From an uncultured Lachnospiraceae bacterium (GTDB taxonomy: Bacteria; Bacillota; Clostridia; Lachnospirales; Lachnospiraceae), in the NCBI GenBank assembly GCA_947625465.1, contig CANQOK010000031.1:1-32770 (forward strand): a stretch of 32,770 bases of DNA, in the 5' to 3' direction. The position numbers and the translations under genes are program-made. A model generated the notes under the pieces. It was not told where the DNA came from and did no database searches. It saw only the letters and a program-made list of their open reading frames with translations. Positions 1 through 7,803 of the stretch are shown here, piece after piece; position 1 is the stretch's first letter, and every line of letters begins with the position of its first letter.

Positions 1-217
1 TAATGATCTCTGTCGCATCGTGATAAAGCGCCAGAACAGCCAGGCGGTTACAGTCGATCTGTTTTCCGAATACGGTATTGCCGATCACGCCCAGGGCATG
101 GGCGATCATTCCCACTTCCAGACTGTGTTCGGCAATATTCTCCGTTACGGTATTCCGCATCAGGCTCCACCGGTTGATGTATTTCATTCTGGATATTTTC
201 GCAAAAAATGTGTACAT
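1..217 (-). CDS. YfbR-like HD-domain 5'-deoxynucleotidase, C-terminal part missing (window edge)
   Basis: The first 72 codons of a minus-strand gene are present and the rest lies beyond the left edge. The visible part has the start of an HD phosphohydrolase domain: an EHSLEVG motif near residue 29 and LALYHDATEI at about residues 61-70, which supply the first metal-binding His and the His-Asp pair. The opening (aromatic residues, then RMKYINRW and R-N-x-x-x-EN) is typical of the YfbR/HD_3 family, which removes phosphate from 5'-deoxynucleoside monophosphates in the cytosol. The start is set by GGAGGGTGAG at 221-230, four bases before the ATG. Substrate is inferred from family only. Another HD hydrolase of the same fold remains possible because the C-terminal half is not visible. 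Confidence 0.7.
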   Translation of the reverse strand, partial: MYTFFAKISRMKYINRWSLMRNTVTENIAEHSLEVGMIAHALGVIGNTVFGKQIDCNRLAVLALYHDATEII

Positions 218-246
218 GCACTCACCCTCCGTTTTCTGAATATTAA

Positions 247-284
247 GAAAGGAACTGAAGCAGGATTCCGCACCAGTTCCTTTC
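247..284 (-). terminator. Hairpin between galM and the HD nucleotidase gene
   Basis: A perfect 11-bp inverted repeat (GAAAGGAACTG at 247-257 and CAGTTCCTTTC at 274-284) encloses a 16-base loop. It lies just after the galM stop and before the nucleotidase start. On the minus strand only a short, interrupted T-stretch follows, so it may be a weak galM terminator or a stem in the nucleotidase 5' leader. A TATACT-like -10 (285-290, minus strand) lies immediately before the stem, so a transcript starting there would begin with this hairpin. Confidence 0.5.
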
Positions 285-314
285 AGTATAATAGGTTCTG
301 ACTATTTTTTCCAG

Positions 315-1373
315 TTATTTTGTATAAAATTTATAAACCGTAGTGGAATGGAAGGTTTCGCCCGCTTTCAATACCGGCTGCGGGAAGTTCGGCCGGTTGA
401 TGCCGTTGGGATAATACTGCGTCTCAAAGCAGGCCGCGCTGCGCTGCACATAGGAGACGCCGCCCTTTCCGATCTCTGTGCCGTCCAGAAAATTGCCCGT
501 ATAGAACTGAATTCCCGGCATATCGGTCCAGGTTTCCAGTACACGGCCGCTCTTCGGATCCGTCATTCTCGCCACCAGATCAAAATGATCCGCGGAAGTC
601 TTTAATACCCAGTTGTGATCAAATCCGGTTCCCCAGACAATCTGCTGGTAATCGCTGTTGATATCCTGTCCGATCGGCTTCTCAGTCGTAAAATCCATAG
701 GCGTTCCCGCCACTGCGGCGATCTCGCCGGTAGGAATGGATTCCGAATCCGCAACGGTAAATTCATCCGCGTCGATCCACACCAGCTGATCCAGCACCGT
801 CCCGGAATCATGTCCGGCCAGATTGAAATAGCTGTGATTGGTCAGATTCAGTACCGTATCCTGATCGCAAAGCGCTTCATAAGCGATCTTTAACTGATCG
901 TCCTCCGTAAGCGTATAAGTTACTTTCACATCCAGATTTCCCGGGAATCCCTGGTCGCCGTCCGGACTGTGATATGTAAATTCCATTGCCTGCCCGTCTT
1001 GCGCCGCATAGGTCCTGCCGTTCCAGAGGCGCTTGTGGTAGCCGTTAAAGCCGCCGTGCAGATTATTCCTGCCATCGTTCTGATCCAGTTTATATTCCAC
1101 ACCGTTTAACGTAAACTTCGCCTCGCCGATCCGATTCGCGTGCCGTCCGATGGTAGAACCGAAATTAGGACCGTTTACAAAATAGCTCTCCAGATTATCA
1201 TACCCCAATACCACATCAGCCAGATTCCCTTTGGCGTCCGCAACCCAGAACTCCACTAAAATAGCGCCGTAATTGGTAAAAACCGCTTTGGTGCCCGCCC
1301 GGTTGGTAATCGTATACAGGTCAGCCGTCTGACCATCTTTTGTCGTTCCGAACACTGTTTTTGTTACTTCCAT
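315..1373 (-). CDS. galM: Aldose 1-epimerase (mutarotase), GalM family
   Basis: 352 residues, the normal length for GalM. The enzyme interconverts alpha and beta anomers of aldoses such as galactose and glucose and feeds the Leloir pathway in the cytosol. Visible family signatures are TNYGAILVEFWV near the N terminus, GRHANRIG around residues 75-82, the NNLHGG motif around 102-107, the histidine motif NHSYFNLAG around 179-187 and the late ETQYYPNG segment. An in-frame TTG lies upstream at 1388, but AGGAGG seven bases before the ATG at 1373 decides the start. A minus-strand promoter candidate overlaps the end of the preceding gene, so galM is probably transcribed separately. No other galactose genes are nearby. 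Confidence 0.93.
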   Translation of the reverse strand: MEVTKTVFGTTKDGQTADLYTITNRAGTKAVFTNYGAILVEFWVADAKGNLADVVLGYDNLESYFVNGPNFGSTIGRHANRIGEAKFTLNGVEYKLDQNDGRNNLHGGFNGYHKRLWNGRTYAAQDGQAMEFTYHSPDGDQGFPGNLDVKVTYTLTEDDQLKIAYEALCDQDTVLNLTNHSYFNLAGHDSGTVLDQLVWIDADEFTVADSESIPTGEIAAVAGTPMDFTTEKPIGQDINSDYQQIVWGTGFDHNWVLKTSADHFDLVARMTDPKSGRVLETWTDMPGIQFYTGNFLDGTEIGKGGVSYVQRSAACFETQYYPNGINRPNFPQPVLKAGETFHSTTVYKFYTK

Positions 1374-1406
1374 ATGTACCTCCTGCAACTGAAATTTCCT
1401 GTTTCT

Positions 1407-1435
1407 ATCCTAACACAAATCGCAGGACTTGTCTA
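1407..1435 (-). promoter_or_regulatory. Candidate promoter for galM
   Basis: On the minus strand TAGACA (1430-1435) and TAGGAT (1407-1412) are separated by 17 bases, each matching four of six consensus positions. The -35 overlaps the stop codon of the DUF4956 gene. The predicted start of transcription lies about 25 bases before the galM ATG. Confidence 0.45.
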
Positions 1436-2113
1436 CAATTCCATTTCTTTTTCCGGCACCATGCCCAGCGCGATATTCAAGTTGCCGTTGCGGCAGCGCA
1501 GCTTATCAATAAACTCTTTCGTACTGACGCCTTTTTTCAATTCGATATGATAGGTCAGTTCGTATAACGCGCCCAGATTGGTGGTCTTGACTTTTTCCAG
1601 TACGCACTGTCTGGTATAAGCGTCAAACACTTCGTCCAACGCGCCTTCGTAGTTTAAATTCTCCGGGATCGTGATCTTCAACTGCTTTACGCCCTCTTTA
1701 TGTTTGGCAAACGGGCTCCGCATCAGCGCTACATATAAGGCGCCGACCACGACTGTGATCACTGCTGCCAGGGAAATATAGCCCACGCCGGAGGTCAGTC
1801 CGATCGCCATGGCAAAAAAGATACAGGTGATATCGCGGGAATTGCCGGGTACGCTTCGGAACCGGATCAGGGTAAATGCGCCCGCTACGGAGAACGCTCT
1901 GGCCACATTACTGCCTACCAGCATGATCACCAGGGCTACGATCGCCGGCAGGATCACCAGAGAAACCGCAAAGTTTAACGAATAGCGTTTATGGCTGTCG
2001 CTTAACACATATACCAGGCTCAGCACGCCGCCGAGCACCAGAGCGACCAGTAAACAGGTACACACCGCGGGAATCGTCATTCCGCCTTCCGTTGTCAAAA
2101 TTGTCTTAAACAT
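1433..2113 (-). CDS. DUF4956 family membrane protein
   Basis: 226 residues. Four hydrophobic segments are visible at about residues 14-38, 48-68, 94-108 and 110-130, followed by a soluble C-terminal half. The central FSVAGAFTLIRFRS and GNSRDI motifs are the conserved core of DUF4956 (seen in the sequence; the family function is unknown). In Firmicutes this family is repeatedly found beside VTC-domain proteins, and here the ATG overlaps the end of the VTC gene by 8 bp with TAAGGAG upstream. The pair may act together at the membrane, perhaps in polyphosphate or phosphate-polymer handling, but that is inference from neighbourhood only. It is the last gene of the four-gene operon. Confidence 0.85.
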   Translation of the reverse strand: MFKTILTTEGGMTIPAVCTCLLVALVLGGVLSLVYVLSDSHKRYSLNFAVSLVILPAIVALVIMLVGSNVARAFSVAGAFTLIRFRSVPGNSRDITCIFFAMAIGLTSGVGYISLAAVITVVVGALYVALMRSPFAKHKEGVKQLKITIPENLNYEGALDEVFDAYTRQCVLEKVKTTNLGALYELTYHIELKKGVSTKEFIDKLRCRNGNLNIALGMVPEKEMEL

Positions 2114-2834
2114 AAACTATCTCCTTATTCTGTATTCTTTGTGTATATTCAGTTCCATATTTGGAAAACGAATTGGGATAAATGCCGCAGTCTGAAAGAA
2201 TATCGACAAACCACAGCGGCATGGCGGCCTGCACCTTCACTTCCATCAGCCACTGATCCGGCGGCAGCAACTTCGTCCCGTAGGATCCCGATTCCAGCCG
2301 CACATCCTCCCGTCTGGTGGTGATGTTCGTATCAAACGTAACCCGAAACTCCGGATCGTCTTTGGCAAAAAAAGCATAGCGGTCATAACTTAGATACAGG
2401 GCCGGATATACTTCATAAAGCCGCCGGAAATAAGCCAGCTCATCCATAACCTGCCGGTTCATAAACGGCTGATATTCCGGAAGCACGCCTGTTTCCAGGA
2501 AGGAATACGCATCCTGCAGCCGGATCTTTGTCCGCCGCTTATTGACTACGCCTTTATATTTCTTTTTAATGCCCAGAAACACCTTATCCTCCGGTTTGGG
2601 AACGCCGTACGCCCTAAGCCGGAGCTTCTCTTTATAGAGCGGTTTTTCCAGAGAACGGCGGATCAGATCGTCCTGCCGGGTATCATAATAGATACTGGCA
2701 ACAGAATAGGTTTCTCCGCCCACATTGTAGCGGTCCGGCTCCATCCAGTCTAAAATCCGCTCCGTAACCCGGTGAAACAGATCCATATCCAGCAAAAACT
2801 TCTTTTCGTAGCGCTGAAACGTCTCAATCGCCAT
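2106..2834 (-). CDS. VTC-domain (polyphosphate polymerase-like) protein
   Basis: 242 residues from the ATG at 2834. That start has AGGAGG upstream; the longer open frame reaching 2888 has no ribosome site and runs inside the kinase gene. The VTC catalytic domain, which in yeast Vtc4 makes polyphosphate from ATP inside a beta-tunnel, covers almost the whole protein. Visible signatures are RYEKKFLL at the N terminus, SIYYDT, the basic KLRLRAYG strand, GIKKKYKGVVNKRR, FDTNI, the MEVKV strand and FSKYG near the end. These supply the Lys/Arg/Glu residues lining the tunnel. No SPX domain or membrane segment is present, so membrane association would depend on the DUF4956 partner. The substrate in bacteria is not established. 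Confidence 0.85.
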   Translation of the reverse strand: MAIETFQRYEKKFLLDMDLFHRVTERILDWMEPDRYNVGGETYSVASIYYDTRQDDLIRRSLEKPLYKEKLRLRAYGVPKPEDKVFLGIKKKYKGVVNKRRTKIRLQDAYSFLETGVLPEYQPFMNRQVMDELAYFRRLYEVYPALYLSYDRYAFFAKDDPEFRVTFDTNITTRREDVRLESGSYGTKLLPPDQWLMEVKVQAAMPLWFVDILSDCGIYPNSFSKYGTEYTQRIQNKEIVYV

Positions 2835-4395
2835 CTTCGATTCCTCCTTCCGCTCCTTCGTCCGGCCGCGCGACGGTCGGCAGTTCAAACCAGAAGCAGC
2901 TTCCTTTTCCGATCTCGCTCTCTACCCCGTAGGCGGCTCCGTGCAGCTTCAGAACGCCCTGTACGATCGAAAGGCCCAGTCCGGTTCCCATAATGGCACG
3001 CCTGTGGGTCTTGTCGATCTTATAATAGCGTTCCCACACATTCTCCAGTTCCTCCTCCGGGATCCCGGCGCCGCTGTCGATCACGGAAACATGTACGATC
3101 CCGTCCTGTACCCGCTGCTTCACAAGCACAGTCCGATCCGCGCCGGTATAATTGACGGCATTGCTGACCAGATTGTAGATCACCTGATAGATCTTAAATT
3201 CATCTGCCTCCACATAAGCCGGACAATCATATTCAAACCGGATGGTATATCCTTCATTTTCCATCATTTTCGCGTATCTGTCAATTACAATTCCGATACT
3301 GCCTGTCAGATTATAGATCTTTTTCTCGATATTTGCCACGCCGGACTGGATCTTGGAAATATCCAGCATATCATTGACCAATCTTGTAAGCCGGTTGGAT
3401 TCGTCAATGATCACCTGAATATTCTCCGGGGAATTCTCTCCCGGCAGATCCCGCATCACCTCCGCGTATCCCATGATCATGGTAAGCGGGGTTCGCAGAT
3501 CGTGCGATACATTGGCAAGCAGCTCCCGCTGCAGGCGCTCCGCCTTTCCCAGTTCCACTGCCGCATGGTTTAACGTCTCCGACAGTTCGCTGACTTCCCG
3601 GTATTCATGCGAATCAAACTGAACGTCAAAATCTCTGCCGCCCAGCTGTTTGGCGGCGCGGTTCAGGCGGATGATCGGCTTTGCGACCAGGCTGGAGATC
3701 AGAACCGCCAGCAAAAATGCAACGACCAGCATAATAACCGAAACATAGATCAGCTGGATCTTTAAGGTATGCACCGTAGCGTCCACCGGAGAGATCATGG
3801 AGTTTAAAAAGATATATCTGCTTTCCCCCGCCTGCGTGGTTACCTTGCGCACCATTAGGATCTTTCTGGTATCCTCTACATTCGGCATCCCGTCCAGCCG
3901 GTTCGGTTTATCGGGGCGCATCGGTTCTATCCCTCCCGTATTGTCTTTATTCCCGTCAGTCAGCGTTTTCTCCTTCAGCCACCGCTGGTTCCAGTCATGA
4001 TCCAAAATCTCGGAAACCGTTTCTCCGCTGTCTGCTTGTTCCATATAGGTATACAACAGTCTGGGATCCCATCTGTGGATCACACAGGAAAAGGAAGCCT
4101 CCGCTCCCATGATTTCCGTTCCCGTTTCATCCGCGATCAGGGAACAGATCTCATAATCCTCTGCCAGCTGTTCCAGCACGGCGTCCAGGTCGCTGTCCGA
4201 AATGGCGTCGGATACATTCTCCATCGCTGTTTCGATCTCGTTTTGCTTGATCCGCTGGTAAAAGCTGTCCAGATAGACGGTCTGCAGCAGCCACAGGCTG
4301 CCCAGCATCAGAACCGTAAAAATCCCCAGTGTCCCCAGCAGGATCCATGTGATACTGATTTTTCTACGCGGCTTCTTTTTTCTTCCGTTATGCAT
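2824..4395 (-). CDS. Membrane sensor histidine kinase
   Basis: 523 residues with a complete kinase layout. A transmembrane helix (about 15-40) is followed by an extracytoplasmic sensor of about 170 residues with no family I recognise, a second helix (about 213-238), a HAMP linker, the dimerisation domain with the phospho-accepting His in VSHDLRTP (H298), then the ATPase domain with N box (N412), DSGAGIP (from 440) and GTGLGLSIV (from 470). The open frame begins at a TTG, but the ATG one codon later is chosen. It overlaps the response regulator stop by 8 bp and its own end overlaps the VTC gene by 11 bp, so translation is probably coupled along the operon. The stimulus is unknown. Confidence 0.95.
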   Translation of the reverse strand: MHNGRKKKPRRKISITWILLGTLGIFTVLMLGSLWLLQTVYLDSFYQRIKQNEIETAMENVSDAISDSDLDAVLEQLAEDYEICSLIADETGTEIMGAEASFSCVIHRWDPRLLYTYMEQADSGETVSEILDHDWNQRWLKEKTLTDGNKDNTGGIEPMRPDKPNRLDGMPNVEDTRKILMVRKVTTQAGESRYIFLNSMISPVDATVHTLKIQLIYVSVIMLVVAFLLAVLISSLVAKPIIRLNRAAKQLGGRDFDVQFDSHEYREVSELSETLNHAAVELGKAERLQRELLANVSHDLRTPLTMIMGYAEVMRDLPGENSPENIQVIIDESNRLTRLVNDMLDISKIQSGVANIEKKIYNLTGSIGIVIDRYAKMMENEGYTIRFEYDCPAYVEADEFKIYQVIYNLVSNAVNYTGADRTVLVKQRVQDGIVHVSVIDSGAGIPEEELENVWERYYKIDKTHRRAIMGTGLGLSIVQGVLKLHGAAYGVESEIGKGSCFWFELPTVARPDEGAEGGIEDGD

Positions 4396-5065
4396 CAAAC
4401 CGATATCCTACCCCTCTTAATGTAACCAGAAACTTCCGGTATTCCCCCAGACTGTTCCGCAGCAGCTTGATATGGGTATCCAGTGTCCGGTCGTCTCCGT
4501 AATAGTCATAACCCCATACATCCGTGATCAGCTTCTCTCTGGTCAGCGCGATTCCGCGGTTCCGCACCAGGAAAAACAGCAGATCGTACTCCTTCGGCGT
4601 CATCTCCGCCTTCTTCCCGTCTATCGTTACGATCCGGCCGGTAAAATCAATTTCCAGTCCTTCCTTTCGGAAAATCTCATGGGTATGCTCATCCTCCAGA
4701 ATGCGCTTATTCCTGGAAGCCACTACTTTCACCCGCATCATCAGCTCTTTGGGTGAAAACGGTTTTACCACATAGTCGTCAATTCCCAGTTCAAATCCGT
4801 GGATCCGGTCATATTCCTCTCCTCTGGCGGATAGCATAATAACCGGGATCGGCTTGATCTTCCGAATCTCCCGGCAGGTAGAAAACCCATCCAGTTCCGG
4901 CATCATCACATCCAGAATGATCAGATCGAAATCCTGTTTCTTACAGATTTCAATCGCTTCCATTCCGTCTCCGGCCTCCTCGATGGTATAGCCTTCAAAT
5001 TCCGCGTATTTCCGTATGATCCTGCGGATCTTCTCTTCATCATCTACAACTAAAATATGGAACAT
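4388..5065 (-). CDS. OmpR/PhoB-family response regulator
   Basis: 225 residues. The receiver domain has the acidic pair D8-D9, the phosphorylation site D52 in LILDVMMPELDG, S79 in the VIMLSARG strand and the conserved lysine K101 in VVKPF. The C-terminal winged-helix domain shows TPKEYDLL, TREKLITDVWGYDYYGDDRTLDTHI and VRGVGYRF-like VTLRGVGYRF at the end. The neighbouring kinase is the evident partner, and the operon it heads (kinase, VTC protein, DUF4956) is a likely target through autoregulation. AAAGGAG lies upstream of the start. A small inverted repeat, ACACA-GGGAA-TGTGT at 5111-5125, lies in the upstream region and could be an operator, but OmpR-type proteins more often use direct repeats. 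Confidence 0.96.
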   Translation of the reverse strand: MFHILVVDDEEKIRRIIRKYAEFEGYTIEEAGDGMEAIEICKKQDFDLIILDVMMPELDGFSTCREIRKIKPIPVIMLSARGEEYDRIHGFELGIDDYVVKPFSPKELMMRVKVVASRNKRILEDEHTHEIFRKEGLEIDFTGRIVTIDGKKAEMTPKEYDLLFFLVRNRGIALTREKLITDVWGYDYYGDDRTLDTHIKLLRNSLGEYRKFLVTLRGVGYRFDA

Positions 5066-5153
5066 GGCGGCATGCGCTCCTTTCCGTTTGCGATTCTTTT
5101 CATGTATTTTACACAGGGAATGTGTCGATATGGTGATAGGGAAATGAATCCTA

Positions 5154-5181
5154 TTGACATTTTTCCAATATCCTTTATAAT
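5154..5181 (+). promoter_or_regulatory. Consensus sigma-A promoter of the lipoprotein gene
   Basis: TTGACA (5154-5159) and TATAAT (5176-5181) are both perfect hexamers, spaced by 16 bases. AAAAGGAG precedes the lipoprotein ATG at 5220. Strong constitutive expression is expected unless a repressor acts. Confidence 0.85.
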
Positions 5182-5219
5182 TAAAATGAAATTTTTTTCA
5201 CATAAAAAGGAGAAGAAAC

Positions 5220-5723
5220 ATGAGAAAAATCAAATTAACCGTTTTGACGGTCCTGACTGTTTCCGTTCTGGCACTGACTGCCTGCGGTGACAAAGAAGAC
5301 GCGAAAGACAACGCTTCCCAGACTACTCCGACAGAAGCCGCAGCCACTACGACGACACCCGCTGCGGATGACAATGCCTCCGATGGCGCCGCACAGTTTT
5401 CTTCCATGAAGGAATATGCGGAATCCAAAAAAGTTCAGGATAGTGTAACCACTCTGAATGAATCCCTGAAAGACGCCGGCATGGTTTTAAGCATTACCGG
5501 AGAGGGCGATAAGCTAATCTACACCTATAAGATGAATGGAGAAATCACCGATGACATAAAGAAAGAAATACAAGAAGACATCTTTACTGCTCAGGCGGAT
5601 ACTTTTAAAACTGTCGCCGCATCCCTGAAGAGCGAAGTTCAGTCCGACAATCCGATCGTTGTCGTAACCTATCAGGACAAAGACGGCAAGGAAGTCATTT
5701 CCCAGGAATTTCCCGCAGAATAA
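5220..5723 (+). CDS. DUF4854-like lipoprotein
   Basis: 167 residues. A type II signal peptide is seen: a basic start, hydrophobic stretch and lipobox LTAC with the lipidated cysteine at residue 22. A Thr/Ala/Pro/Asp-rich low-complexity linker (about 30-60) leads into a globular domain of about 105 residues beginning SMKEYAESKKVQ. The pattern 'MKEY-x-ES...L...GM...GDKLIYTYK' matches my memory of DUF4854 domains, a family of unknown function found on surface lipoproteins of Clostridia. The domain assignment is from recall and not verified. The gene stands alone, diverging from the two-component operon. Function is unknown; no catalytic motif is visible. Confidence 0.8.
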   Translation: MRKIKLTVLTVLTVSVLALTACGDKEDAKDNASQTTPTEAAATTTTPAADDNASDGAAQFSSMKEYAESKKVQDSVTTLNESLKDAGMVLSITGEGDKLIYTYKMNGEITDDIKKEIQEDIFTAQADTFKTVAASLKSEVQSDNPIVVVTYQDKDGKEVISQEFPAE

Positions 5724-5737
5724 GATCTGATATTTTT

Positions 5738-5779
5738 AAATCCCTGTCTGCCGGCATAAAGCCGCAGGCAGGGATTTTT
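5738..5779. terminator. Bidirectional terminator between lipoprotein gene and thrC
   Basis: An imperfect stem of about 17 bp (5738-5755 with 5761-5777, sequence type AAATCCCTG...CAGGGATTT) with a short ATAAA loop. It has an A-run on the left and a T-run on the right, so it can serve both converging genes. Confidence 0.8.
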
Positions 5780-5796
5780 CATTACAGGCAATTCTT

Positions 5797-7284
5797 TTAT
5801 ACGCCTAAAAACCGCTTTACAACCGCTTCCATCTCTTCTACTTCACATACGGTGTTGTGGCGGATCGGCGCCGTCCGGATCTCCTCGATTGCGTTGGGAA
5901 CCCGCACCCCGGAGATTCTCGACAGTTCATCGACCAGTTCAAAATCACTCCAGGTATTATACTGCAGATCAATGGCGTTCATGACGCTCCGAGTAAACTT
6001 ATACGGGCTGGCCGTAGACGCGATCACGGTCGGCGTCCGGTCTCCGGTCTGGTCCACATACTTGCTGTATACCTTGGCGGCAACGGCTGTATGGGTATCC
6101 ATGATATAACCGGTATCCTTATAGGTCTTTTTAATGATGGCGGCTACTTCCCGCTCATCGGCAAAATTCCCGTAAAAATCCGACAGCTGCGCCTTCATCT
6201 CAGGTGTGATCGAATAGCTTCCTTCCTTCGCAAGCGATTCCATGAGCGCTTTGTTTTTCCCGGCGTCCGCCCCGGCGATCCGATAGATCAGACGCTCCAG
6301 ATTGCTGGAGATCAGAATATCCATGGACGGAGACGTAGTCAGGATAAACTCCCGGTTCTTGTCATAGGTTCCGGTGCAGAAGAAATCAAACAGCACCTTA
6401 TTGTCATTGGACGCGCAGATCAGCTTCGCGATCGGCAGTCCCATCTGCTTTGCATAATAAGCCGCCAGGATATTGCCGAAATTACCGGTAGGTACCGTTA
6501 CGTTGATCATTTCGCCTTCTGCGATCTTCCCCTGCGCCAGCAGTCTGGCATACGCATATACATAATAAACGATCTGCGGAACCAGACGTCCGATGTTAAT
6601 GGAATTAGCGGAAGAAAACTGAAATCCTTTGTCTGCCAGTTCCGCGGCCAGCGCCTTATCATTGAACAGCGCTTTAACCGCGCTCTGCGCCTGGTCAAAA
6701 TTACCTTTGATCCCTACGACAAAGGTATTGTCTCCCTTCTGTGTCAGCATCTGTTTCTCCTGAATGGGGCTGACGCCTCCCTTCGGATAAAATACCACGA
6801 TCCGGGTGCCCGGTACATCTGCGAAACCTGCCATAGCCGCTTTCCCCGTATCGCCGGAGGTTGCGGTCAGGATCACAATCTCACGATCCACCTGATTCTT
6901 TCCGGCCGCTGTAGTCAGAAGATGCGGCAGAATCGACAGCGCCATGTCTTTAAACGCGATCGTGGCGCCATGGAACAGCTCCAGATAATATACGCCGTCC
7001 ACATCTGCAAGCGGCGCGATCTCTTTGGTATCAAACTTCTCGTCATACGCTTTCGCAATACAGCTTTTCAGTTCTTCTTCGGTAAAGTCCGTTAAAAAGA
7101 GCTTCATAACCTCATAAGCCACTTCCTGATAGGACATTTCGGCCAGCTTTGCCACCGGAACGTCCAATGCCGGAATCCGTTCCGGCACAAACAGGCCGCC
7201 GTCGTCAGCCAGGCCCTTTAAGATCGCCTGGGACGCGGTTACCTTTACGTCTTCACTTCTGGTACTCTGGTACAGTAAATTCAT
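5797..7284 (-). CDS. thrC: Threonine synthase
   Basis: 495 residues, the length of the long class of bacterial ThrC. It converts O-phosphohomoserine to threonine with pyridoxal phosphate. The cofactor lysine is K112 in the signature HGATIAFKDMA. The phosphate-binding stretch TSGDTGKAAMAG and the N-terminal STRS...ILKGLADDGGLFVPE, where residues of the small lid domain lie, are also seen. GGAGG stands five bases before the ATG and overlaps the end of leuD, so it is the third gene of a leuC-leuD-thrC transcript. Sharing a transcript with the leucine isomerase genes is unusual compared with the common hom-thrC-thrB layout. No hom or thrB is in the window. Confidence 0.97.
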   Translation of the reverse strand: MNLLYQSTRSEDVKVTASQAILKGLADDGGLFVPERIPALDVPVAKLAEMSYQEVAYEVMKLFLTDFTEEELKSCIAKAYDEKFDTKEIAPLADVDGVYYLELFHGATIAFKDMALSILPHLLTTAAGKNQVDREIVILTATSGDTGKAAMAGFADVPGTRIVVFYPKGGVSPIQEKQMLTQKGDNTFVVGIKGNFDQAQSAVKALFNDKALAAELADKGFQFSSANSINIGRLVPQIVYYVYAYARLLAQGKIAEGEMINVTVPTGNFGNILAAYYAKQMGLPIAKLICASNDNKVLFDFFCTGTYDKNREFILTTSPSMDILISSNLERLIYRIAGADAGKNKALMESLAKEGSYSITPEMKAQLSDFYGNFADEREVAAIIKKTYKDTGYIMDTHTAVAAKVYSKYVDQTGDRTPTVIASTASPYKFTRSVMNAIDLQYNTWSDFELVDELSRISGVRVPNAIEEIRTAPIRHNTVCEVEEMEAVVKRFLGV

Positions 7285-7296
7285 ATCTGCCTCCGT

Positions 7297-7782
7297 TTAT
7301 TGCTTGTTAATGTAATTGATCAGTCCTTCTGCTTCAATGATCTTCTGCATAAAAGGCGGGAATGCCTGCCCTTGGAAACTGGTTCCCTTGGTCCTGTCAT
7401 AGATCATACCGCTGTCAAAATCCACTTCCACTTCATCTCCGGCGTCAATGCCTTTGCTTGCCTCGGGGCACTCAATGATCGGCAGCCCGATGTTAATGGC
7501 ATTCCGGTAGAAGATCCGCGCAAATGTCTCTGCGATCACGCAGGAAACGCCGTTTTCTTTGATCACGGCAGGCGCATGCTCCCGGGAGGAGCCGCAGCCA
7601 AAGTTCTTCTGCGCCACGATAATATCGCCTTTTTTAACCTTCTTTACGAATTCCGTATCGATATCTTCCATACAGTGCACCGCCAGTTCCTTCATATCAG
7701 GAACATTCAGATACCGCGCGGGAATGATCACATCCGTATCTACATTATCTCCGTATTTAAAAACGCTTCCACATGCTTTCAT
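7297..7782 (-). CDS. leuD: 3-isopropylmalate dehydratase, small subunit
   Basis: 161 residues, the short clostridial/archaeal type of LeuD. It forms the swivelling domain that, with LeuC, isomerises 2-isopropylmalate to 3-isopropylmalate in leucine synthesis. Signatures seen are [18 protein letters not shown] near the N terminus, the active-site loop [10 protein letters not shown] around residues 61-70 and [14 protein letters not shown]. The gene follows leuC after 21 bases and is followed by thrC after 12. Its ribosome site is weaker than those of its neighbours (GAGG is about 14 bases away), so translation may depend on coupling with leuC. Confidence 0.97.
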   Translation of the reverse strand: MKACGSVFKYGDNVDTDVIIPARYLNVPDMKELAVHCMEDIDTEFVKKVKKGDIIVAQKNFGCGSSREHAPAVIKENGVSCVIAETFARIFYRNAINIGLPIIECPEASKGIDAGDEVEVDFDSGMIYDRTKGTSFQGQAFPPFMQKIIEAEGLINYINKQ

Positions 7783-7803
7783 AATTACCCGTTACCTCTC
7801 TTT

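Noticed and set aside
5857-7095. Plus-strand open frame of 412 codons
   Set aside because: Exact antisense of thrC, without a ribosome site; thrC has full family motifs.
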